A stretch of DNA of 15,559 bases from Ectocarpus siliculosus (taxonomy: Eukaryota > Sar > Phaeophyceae > Ectocarpales > Ectocarpaceae), in contig FN649731.1 of NCBI GenBank assembly GCA_000310025.1, positions 868,343 to 883,901 of the forward strand, written 5' to 3'. The position numbers and the translations under genes were made by a program. Each line of letters starts with the position of its first letter. Within the stretch, counting starts at the first letter, position 1. Below the pieces are notes generated by a model. The model saw only the letters and a program-made list of their open reading frames with translations, was not told the origin of the DNA and searched no databases. This document shows, in pieces, positions 1 to 7,237 of this stretch.

Positions 1-451
1 GGCGGAGCGGATTTCGCCACCACAAATTTTAAAGGCGCGTGTCGTGTGCAGCACCGCTTCTACTAGCACAGCCCTCTTCCGCCAAGCGAGCTCCAACAAT
101 TGAGAGGACACTCGTCGCCGTGGTGTTCCATCCTATACAATACAGTCCAGAATCCTCCCCCCCCCCCGACCCGCCAGCGCAAACAAGCCTTGGTGCCCAA
201 ACCACAACCGTGACACCTGGTGCCCTACACAGGTCGACACGCGACGTCTCAAGCTCGGTCTCATGCCACCCACCCAACCGGCCCGTCGTGGAATTCAAGG
301 ACACGCGGCAGCCCCGCGTTTGGCGAACAGTCGGATCGCCCGAAAATCCACCGCACCCCCCAACCCGCCCACAAAATCAAATATTTCCGTATATATATAC
401 TTAAAAACCTCTCAAATCGCCACAACCATCCACCACCCTGGACACCAACAT
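1..451. other. Non-coding 3' flank, no gene recognised
   Basis: No reading frame here shows a recognisable protein. The open frames are short, overlap on both strands and look like chance frames in GC-rich DNA. A C-run lies near 158-168. The stretch lies downstream of the minus-strand cyclase-like gene and could include its 3' untranslated end or the edge of an unseen neighbour. No polyadenylation signal can be assigned with confidence. Confidence 0.5.
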
Positions 452-733
452 GAGGCGGAGATATTTCCACCCGCCCTATAGACCGATTTTCAAAGGTCGA
501 TTGCTCCACAACCAAGATTGTCTGTACCGAACCGTATTCCTTACCGTGGTATTCCGAAAAAGGCGGAGAGATGGTACCCTCCCTAGACCGACTTTTCAAA
601 GGTCGATTGCTCCACAAACAAGATTGTCTACCGTACCGTATTCCGTACCGTGGTATTCCGAAAGAGGCGGAGAGATGGTACCCTCCCTAGACGGACTTTT
701 CAAAGGTCGATTCGATTGCTCCACAACCAAGGG
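452..733. repeat. Tandem repeat, unit about 105 bases, two full plus partial copies
   Basis: Two nearly identical units run about 482-586 and 587-690. A third begins at 691 and breaks off near 733. A diverged partial unit end precedes them at about 452-481. Each unit contains TTTTCAAAGGTCGATT, then GCTCCACAA, GTGGTATTCCG, GGCGGAGAGATGGTACCCTC and CCTAG. Copy three has a small internal duplication (CGATTCGATT). A 5-6 residue indel separates copies one and two near TCTGTACCG. An inverted copy follows at 836-903, so the array may be part of a decayed foldback or MITE-type element rather than a simple satellite. No coding capacity is evident. Confidence 0.85.
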
Positions 734-775
734 GGTGCGTAAAAGAGCCCGAAAAAAAAGCCCTCGACGAGATGT

Positions 776-811
776 CCTCCAAAACCGACATCTCCTCCAA
801 AACCGACATCT
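776..811. repeat. Two tandem copies of an 18-base unit
   Basis: The unit CCTCCAAAACCGACATCT occurs at 776-793 and again at 794-811 without interruption. GATGTC at 771-776 is the inverse of the GACATC in each unit, so a short hairpin is possible. The block sits between the 105-base tandem array and its inverted copy, that is, in the loop of the larger inverted repeat. Confidence 0.85.
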
Positions 812-835
812 CTCCGGTGTTGGCACAACACATAC

Positions 836-903
836 CTTGGTTGCGCAGCAATCGAGCTTTGAAAATCGGTCTCTACAATTTGGGGGGGCTACCATCTCTC
901 TTA
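836..903. repeat. Inverted copy of the 105-base repeat
   Basis: Read on the minus strand, this block gives GAGAGATGGTA, then AGACCGATTTTCAAAG, CTCGATTGCT and CAACCAAG. This is the same order as the junction region of the direct copies at about 560-735, with scattered mismatches. It starts about a dozen bases past the stop codon of the minus-strand cyclase-like gene, so an mRNA extending into the array could fold back on itself. A further short direct match (GGTACCCCCCCTAG, 905-918) overlaps that stop codon. Confidence 0.8.
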
Positions 904-914
904 CGGTACCCCCC

Positions 915-3900
915 CTAGCTCACCTCCGGCTCAGGTTCCGGCTCTGGCTCCGGCTCGGGCTCCGCCGCCTTCATCCAGCTGGGCATCCACCCCCCCCCGC
1001 CCTCCTTCGACCCCGTCTTAGACCCGAGGCCGCTCAACGCCGCGCCCCACCCACCGGGCAGCCCCACGGCGCCGGGTTTCTTTCCCCCTAGGGTTCTTCC
1101 GGCCGCGAAATCCGCCTTGTACTTCTCCTCGCTCTCGCGTTTCACCCAGGTTGTGGCCTGTTTTTGTTTTCGCGCAAGTGCGAAGATGCCATGCCGGAAA
1201 AAAATAAGTACTTTATTAGAAGTATGTATGAGAGGACGGTTCTGGACGAGAGGAGGAGCGAGAGAGAAAAATTCGAGGCGCGCCCTGGATGGTTATCAGT
1301 GGGTCGTGCCCATAGCGGTGGGGTTTGATTTTGGGCATGCTTGATGGAGTACTACGGTCAGGGTCGTGATCGGAAAGGCACAGGTGTGCTACGCGCGCGC
1401 TCACACACAAAAACAAAAACAAAAAACACGCGGTAAAAGTAAAAGCAGAGCACACGCGAGACACACAAGATGAGAAAAAAATGCACACAAAATTCCTCAC
1501 TCTACACACACACATGCACAGCGGTACAAAACAAACAGCACGCAGCAAACGCAGACCACACACGAGGTACACAACACGAGAACAAAACAAGCGCAAAACT
1601 CTTTTTCACTCCACAAACACGCGCGCTCGAGCGGGGCAAGAGCAAGCGGCGCTCTCTTCAACCCCACCTCCCGAATGGCCTTCTTGTTCAGGTAACCGAT
1701 GACGATGCCGGGGATCCAGCTCGGGATCCTGAGCTGGACCGAGTAGTACACGCGGGACCAGTCGGCCTGCTTGTCTTGGGACGGGTGAGTCGCCACGTGC
1801 CAGAAACCCACGGAATCATCTGGTTATTCAGTCACACGCGGTGCAAAACAAGGACCGGGGGGGGGGGGACAGCGTGTCAAGCTTGGCGGAGACGGAGAAA
1901 GGCGTGGGACTGGGTTTGCGAAAGGGGTGTAACAATGGAAAACGCATGACGTGGTCGGTAGGGCGCAGACCTCGCATCCCTACAACGCCGGGACGGAGCT
2001 ATGGCTTTTCGCCGCCCCAAGGTTCATTTCACAAGGGTTCAACCAGAAAACCCGGTCATCACCACCGACCGTTGCGTTCGCTGTGCCAAACCAGACACAT
2101 CATTTGCGAGAGAGGGGGGTTCACCATGGATCACGCACACGCCGTCAGCGGTCACGAGGGAGGGGCGACGAACGGGTCTAGTACCCTTTTTCGGGGACGA
2201 ATAGATCAACGACGATGTGTAAGAATGCTCTGTAGCACGAGCACACATTTGGCATACCCCCTGGTGTGCTACATACATACATGTACAGACAGTGGGTTTT
2301 CTTCCTGGGAGACAGACCATCGGAGCACCTCCCACGCGGCTTGGTGCGGTCTGAGGGTGATGTGCCGCATGATACTGCTGCTGCAGCAGGGGTAGCAGCA
2401 GCGTGCGAAAATCGAGGGAATTCACCTCCTCTCGTACGAGACAAACGGCATTTTTCGCGCTGGAACCTGGATCGAGACGTCCCCCCTCTGGAAGATCACG
2501 GGGACGTACGGCCGTGCGTACGGCACCCACAACTCACCCGAACAGCAAAAATACGATGAACAATAACAATGATCGCGTGGGAGAACACCGAGAGTTTCGT
2601 TTGCCGTGCACGTGCTTGGAGAGAAAGAAGCGTGCTCGCAGTGGGGGCAACAACAACAAAAACGAAAAAGGAACGACGGGAACGTTTCAGTAATTTCAAA
2701 TTTCACCCCCCGTATACAGCAGTATCAGGAGCACTCTCTGCATTCACACACCGAGGGTGCTCTTCTTGGTGTAGTCGAGCGTCCACGTCATGGAACTCTT
2801 GGAGGGGAAGTACGTGTGGTAGAAGAAGCTGTTCAGCTTCACCCCGAACACGTTGAGCTTGAGGTTTGTCTTGATGATCTCGGTGCCCTACCCGCCGGGA
2901 GAGAGATAGTCGGTTGCGAAATGACGGCGTCAACGGCAGGGGGGGGAGAGGGCGTTCAGTAGAGAAAATCGGGAGTCATGTTTGTCTCATGTACGGCAGG
3001 AGTGGTGCACGGGGTCCGCAAAGTCTAAAGAGCTTCCGGCCGTTAGCGGGCAGTCTCAGGGCCTCGGCGAACAACTAGGAAGACGTTGGAGGGGAGGGGG
3101 TGCGTGGGGATTCAAAAACAAGAATCCAAGGGACCAAGCACTATACGATGCAAGCAACAGTGTACGATCTTGCGACGAGAGGCAAGCGGAGGGGGAGTAG
3201 GGGGAGAAGAACGCGCGGCTTGCTGCACAAGCAGCGTCTTTTGCTGTATGGGTTCGTGGGTGGCTTGCTGCACAAGCGGCGTCTTTTACTGTATGGGTTC
3301 GCGTGTGACCAGAAAGATAAGTAGACATTTCATAGGACGCGGGAGGGAGGAAGATACAGAGGGGGGGGTCGGGGGAAGAGGAGGGGTAATGGACAGGCAA
3401 AAGAAAAATCTCCAACGAGAAGGCAAGGCTATAAGGAGTACTTCTTGAACCTCGCTCTTTCCACCGCCACAAAAAATGATACTTCGCGAGGACGGGTTCA
3501 CCCCAGCTCTTTTACCTTTTTTCATGATTTGAATGGAGAGCATGATTATTTGTTCTCACGTGTGTCCGCACGGCCTCGGCTCTTCTACACCTGGTGCTAC
3601 TGCAGTTCTGCTTACGCCCCCAGTGGTACACTCACATTCCTCAGCGTTTCTGTCTCGTAGTTCTTGCACTCCGTCACCTTGGGCACCTAACGTGGGGGGG
3701 GGGGGGGGGGGGGCGCAAGACAGGAAACGTAAGAGCACGACAAGGGGGGGCGTTCCCAGGCACGGACGGCATTTCGCACCAGCCATGTAGATTCACACAA
3801 GACTCTCCTTTTCCCCCGCGATATTATCGTTTTTTTCACAAGCGCGGAATACTCGGCACGCGACTGCAGCAGCAAAGAATACGGCAAGACACGAACCGCG

Positions 3901-6414
3901 TCGAGGGGGGGGACATGCGTCGCCAGGCGAGACTCAATCAAGCCAAGAAGGGTGACGCGGCGGTTGGGCAAAAACAAACGGCACCCACTTTTTGTTGGCA
4001 CAATAACAACAACAACAACAACAAACTCGCTGCCGTCACTTGCCATCTTGTTGTAGTTGCCGAAGTCGAGGATGCGGTCCCACACGTACTCGGCGGGCGC
4101 GTTGACGTCCTGCACGGCCAGGGCGCGGCCGCCCTTGCCCCCGTCCTCGTCCGTCTCCCCCTTGAGCATGTCTTGCACCTGTGCGTGGGTTGGGCGGGCA
4201 TACTCCAGATCACGGTTCGAATGGAGGGATTTGGCGCTGCGGCTTCACCTCCGACAAAAGTTGCAAACGAAGCATCCGTGGGTCGGATCAGGGTTGGGGT
4301 GGAGGTATTAATGATTGCTGCCGTTTTATCGTTCCCGACTACAGTCGGCGGTCCTCCATAGCGGTGCCCTGAATAGCGGAATGCCCTAAACAACCGTACC
4401 GAACTCGCTTGGCACAAATGCATCTCTCAGTACAGTCGCTTTCGCAATAGCGGTGCTGCCCTGAAAAACGGCACCAAAACCTCGGGTCACTACCCACCGC
4501 TAGTGAGGACCGCCGACTGTACCGCAATTGGAACGTCACGCATCTTGGAAAGTACTGCAGCAACACAAATATATTTACTACCGGTAGTATACAACACGGC
4601 AGCACACAGCATGCTTCAAATACCAGATCCCCTCCGTCGAGGTCCGTGCGCTGCTTCTTGGTCAACACGATGTCCGGCATGCCGGGCTTGTAAGGCTGGT
4701 CCGGCCATGCAAGATATCAGCGGCGGCGGCAGGAGCACGAGCGTTTCAACGGCTATTTAGTCATCGATCAGTGGCATCTGACACAATTGCAACAGCATTG
4801 GTGGGGACTGCTGTTCGATGCTTGGGAGCTTCTTGGGGTACTACAGTACCCAATCGAAAAAAGCGGTAACATTTCCTGCTGAGCAAAACACGCCTTCCTG
4901 TGTAGGGCACGCTGCTAGAAAGACGTGAAGATGGTGTGAGTGGACAGCCATAAAAAAAAAACTTTCGAAGCGGGGGAAAAGGCGTGGGGCGATTATCAGC
5001 TGGAAACTACAGTAGTCTGGTTCAATAAAAAGTTGAGTTACAGTAGGTGTACAAAGCTGTCTATTTAGCGAATTTTTCAGTCCCAACGCTAGGCTCTCGC
5101 TTACACCGTGATACGGCCAGCAGGGATACTTTCTTTATTTTTTATGCAATTCGATCGGGGTTGATCTCACATTATGGTGTCCAAGCCACAACATCGTGAC
5201 CAAAATCAACCATGCGAACCCTGCAATTGACCATCACACACCCTTGCGGCAGCACGTGTAGGTGTGTACACGTCAGAGCCGGGTCTAGACAGAAAACTCG
5301 TTTTCGTTGCGAAGAATGGCGTTTCAATCCATTCCGGTTTTTGGAAAACATGTATGTTTCTTGGTGGAACTGCTGCATGCATATGCATAGATGCACATGG
5401 TTTACATGCTCACCCCGCATGTACTTGCTGTAGACACTGGGGCGACAAACGTTCCGCACGATAACTAGATTATTAGCAGCGGACTCCCACGTCAACCGAA
5501 CATGACGAAAGTCCTGGCCCATGGGATAGACCGGTTTCTCACGCCAACACGCCAACAGCAACTCACCATGTGTTTTTCAGCGGTGAAACAAAGGCGCTAC
5601 TTCAAACTGCCGTTACACAGCAAGCTTCTATGCATATGTAGCACGCTGAGGCGGCGACTCTTTCGGTGTCTGAGAACATGTACCTGTCTCACTGCTGCCG
5701 CACCCGGTTTTGCAACGTTCCCACATATACTCGATGCTCCGATGTGTTTTTTGCGGAGATTCGGGCAACCGCAGCTTGGAATCTAGACTGCAGGCAACGT
5801 GTCCGAGAAAACCCTCTGGGTCGGCACGACAGGGCAACTGCAAGGTTAAGGTTCAAAAACAACAACGATCGCCTTCCGTGTTCTGTGAATACGGACAGCA
5901 AGCAATAACTGCAACTTGAGGCTTTGGAAACCATCTTTCCGACAAGAGCTGCTGCCGAGGATATTCAGCATGATCGTGAAAGCACCTACTTTGTTCCGAT
6001 ACACTGGGCAAAGACGCAGAGCCGCGAGAAAAACATTGGAAACCAGCAAATCATCATGAAGATGCATGTGACATGTGCGCACACTCCTGTGTTGGGGGGC
6101 ACACAAAACCCCCCATCGTGCGCGCATTGCCTGCCAGGTGTCATACATGCACGCATAACTAATGTAGTTCCCACCTGAGTTCCAGCAAAATACAGACTTT
6201 GCAAAAACCACGCCGCCCACGCTCACAAACACGGTCCCTTGCCCTGCCTCACCTTGACCTTCCCCTGGTGCGGGTGTGCCTCGGCTGCCGCACTCCCCTG
6301 CGCTACACCTGGGAGGAACAGCATGCAGGCGGCGCCCATGGTAGCAGCGGCAAGCTTCAAGCCTCCCTTTCCTCGTCCATTTTTCGCTCCCCTGCGAAGC
6401 GTAGTGCCCGCCAT
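915..6414 (-). CDS. START-like polyketide cyclase/COQ10-family protein, 7 exons, 316 residues
   Basis: Exons in transcript order: 6414-6253, 4695-4624, 4178-4044, 3686-3636, 2887-2752, 1819-1668, 1157-915. All junctions keep frame, and every intron ends in AG. Five introns start with GT and intron 3 starts with GC. The start is the first ATG after an in-frame stop at 6553-6555. Residues 1-18 are basic. Residues about 19-45 form a hydrophobic, small-residue segment (LAAATMGAACMLFLPGVAQG) like a signal peptide. No Phe-led plastid-type cleavage motif is seen, so I infer entry to the secretory pathway rather than the plastid. Residues about 97-260 match the polyketide_cyc/COQ10 START-like fold: NAPAEYVWDRILDFGNYNKM, then VPKVTECKNY, GTEIIKTNLKL, FFYHTYFPSKSSMTWTLDY, DDSVGFWHV, and a helical end IPSWIPGIVIGYLNKKAIRE. 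Such domains form a hydrophobic ligand pocket; the ligand here is unknown. The C-terminus is Gly-rich and then acidic (EP repeated six times, ending EVS). The family call is from motif recognition only. Exact splice sites of introns 2 and 6 are the least certain. Confidence 0.82.
1158..1667 (-). other. Intron 6 of the cyclase-like gene, CA/ACAAA-rich
   Basis: The intron has a GT donor after Glu codon GAG at 1668-1670 and an acceptor CAG at 1158-1160. About 1385-1625 is dominated on the plus strand by CA, CACA and AAACAAAA motifs, which become a T/G-rich tract on the transcribed sense. This produces several short spurious open frames rich in Cys, Val and Phe. No exon-like coding signal is seen inside. 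Confidence 0.75.
1820..2751 (-). other. Intron 5 of the cyclase-like gene, no nested gene seen
   Basis: The donor is GTGTGTG after a split codon (CTC G), and the acceptor CAG is at 1820-1822. Near the acceptor the sense strand has a C12 pyrimidine run (plus-strand G run 1857-1868). A palindromic CGTACG...CGTACG motif lies near 2505-2522. Open frames on both strands do not resemble proteins. Confidence 0.7.
2888..3635 (-). other. Intron 4 of the cyclase-like gene
   Basis: The donor is GTGAGTG after Asn codon AAT, a strong match to consensus, and the acceptor is TAG at 2888-2890. It carries the 45-base tandem repeat described separately. Nothing else in it looks coding or structural. Confidence 0.75.
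3217..3306. repeat. Two tandem copies of a 45-base unit
   Basis: The units are 3217-3261 and 3262-3306. They share GGCTTGCTGCACAAGC, GGCGTCTTTT/GCGTCTTTT and CTGTATGGGTTCG, and differ at only a few positions. The start of each unit contains GCTTG-CTGCA-CAAGC, a 5-base-stem palindrome. It lies entirely inside intron 4 of the minus-strand gene. Because 45 is a multiple of three, the repeat also shows up as repeated peptides in chance frames, but no exon is supported here. Confidence 0.88.
3687..4043 (-). other. GC-AG intron 3 of the cyclase-like gene
   Basis: The exon ends ...AACAAGATG and the intron begins GCAAGT, which matches the +3 to +6 preference of GC-type donors. No GT near this point would keep the START-domain peptide in frame with VPKVTECK in the next exon. 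The acceptor is TAG at 3687-3689. The sense strand has a C20 tract (plus-strand G run 3694-3713) about five bases before it, acting as an extreme polypyrimidine tract. An ACA microsatellite (plus strand about 4003-4024) lies next to the donor. Confidence 0.72.
3694..3713. repeat. G20 homopolymer (C20 on the transcribed sense)
   Basis: An uninterrupted run of twenty G on the plus strand sits just upstream, in gene orientation, of the exon 4 acceptor of the cyclase-like gene. It could form a G-quadruplex on the plus strand. The exact length is likely to be unreliable, as homopolymers of this size are error-prone and length-variable. Confidence 0.9.
4340..4521. mobile_element. Pogo/Tc1-mariner-type MITE, 178 bases, flanked by TA
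   Basis: The left end CAGTCGGCGGTCCTC starts at 4342. The right end GAGGACCGCCGACTG finishes at 4519. These are perfect 15-base terminal inverted repeats, and they continue with two mismatches over about 24 bases into CATAGCGGT and its complement. Both ends are bordered by TA (4340-4341 and 4520-4521), the target duplication of Tc1/mariner/pogo elements, and the CAGT ends are typical of that group. Subterminal direct repeats ATAGCGGTGCCCTGA (4358-4372) and ATAGCGGTGCTGCCCTGA (4447-4464) are also present. At 178 bases it has no transposase and must be non-autonomous. It lies in intron 2 of the minus-strand gene (4179-4623) and does not disturb splice sites. The family assignment is inferred from ends and TA only. 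Confidence 0.85.
4696..6252 (-). other. Intron 1 of the cyclase-like gene (1557 bases)
   Basis: The donor is GTGAGG after Lys codon AAG (exon 1 end 6253) and the acceptor is CCAG just before 4695. It separates the signal-peptide exon from the rest of the protein. No coding exon inside could be fitted in frame, and the phase-0 join reads KVK then PYKPG. Several TACAG/ACAGTA words near 4840-5045 hint at decayed transposon ends, but no inverted pair could be established. A first intron this long may hold regulatory sites; none is recognisable by eye. Confidence 0.65.
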
Positions 6415-7237
6415 ATCCCCAAGGCCCAGGTACTGCTGTTGACCACGACCTGCGGTTACTACCGCTAAAGCCTTTGCTTGTTGTCTTGCAGCGAAGATCA
6501 GGCGGGTGCGAGCCCTGTCCTGAGCTGCTTGAATGCGAGATAGACCGGGGTGCTACAATACATCCACGGAGCCCCTCCCGAATCGGCATTGGTCTTGCCG
6601 CGTCGCCATCCTCAAATCCTCTCCTCTACACGTCGCCTACTCGCCTACAGCTCTCAACCGCCGCTGTCAACGGGGTTTGACACCAGAATATTAGGTTGAG
6701 TTAGTGTCTTGTGCATGGCAGCCTCTATCTGCACAGAGATCCAATACCAGAAGCTTCACAGATCGAAATCTGTTCGCATATCCAGACCCCGGCGTGGACG
6801 TACGTGTACATCAGACAGGGTAGGGTAGCCGCACCCAGACTGAAGGCGAATCGGTGACACAACGACAGGAGTGCTAAGCCACAGCTAACGACACCTTCAT
6901 GCTCGGCAGCACTTTGAGGTTGTGGACAGGAAAATCTCGTGGAGGACACCAAGAGCGGTAGCTTATATCAACAACAACATCACCCCAGCTGAGCCCGAAG
7001 AAATGCCATGGTTTTACAATAGTGTACCCGTTGCTCTGGAGTAGTACCGGGGATTCCCTTGGGCGGAGGCACTACTGTGCGTACACCCGCCAAACATCGC
7101 GGTAGCGTTCTGTACAAACACCAAGGACGCATCGGCGGGCTGTACGTGTAGGCAAGTTGCTCTCTGTTCTGGGAGTACAAGTCGAAGGCGAGGGTCGGTG
7201 TTGGTTGGCCGCTGCGTGATTCAGCTATCCTGCGGCT
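6415..7237. promoter_or_regulatory. Divergent intergenic region between the two genes
   Basis: The minus-strand cyclase-like gene starts at 6414 and the plus-strand kinesin starts at 7238, so these 823 bases hold both 5' untranslated regions and both promoters. No clear TATA box pair can be named. In-frame stops at 6553-6555 (minus) and 7217-7219 (plus) bound the two 5' leaders. No other gene or repeat is seen. Confidence 0.6.

Noticed and set aside
452-811. CRISPR-like array
   Set aside because: The repeats are contiguous, without unique spacers, have units of 105 and 18 bases, and lie in a eukaryotic gene flank.
450-1091. Plus-strand open frame of 213 codons with repeated peptides
   Set aside because: The repeated peptides come from the 105-base tandem array and the end is antisense to the Glu-Pro tail, so it is not a gene.
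4200-4220. tRNA B-box-like GGTTCGAAT
   Set aside because: The motif ends in GG rather than CC, no A box or cloverleaf can be drawn around it, and it lies in an intron.
3594-4361. Plus-strand open frame of 255 codons
   Set aside because: It is antisense to exons 3 and 4 of the cyclase-like gene, contains an Asn run from the ACA microsatellite and a Gly run from the G20 tract, and matches nothing. It is a shadow frame.
4838-5050. Second TACAGT-bounded MITE in intron 1
   Set aside because: Several ACAGTA/TACAGT words occur, but no two form matching inverted ends.
5846-6589. Long minus-strand open frame of 247 codons overlapping cyclase-like exon 1
   Set aside because: It reads a different frame from the signal-peptide exon, has no recognisable domain, is compositionally erratic and runs through the well-supported intron 1.
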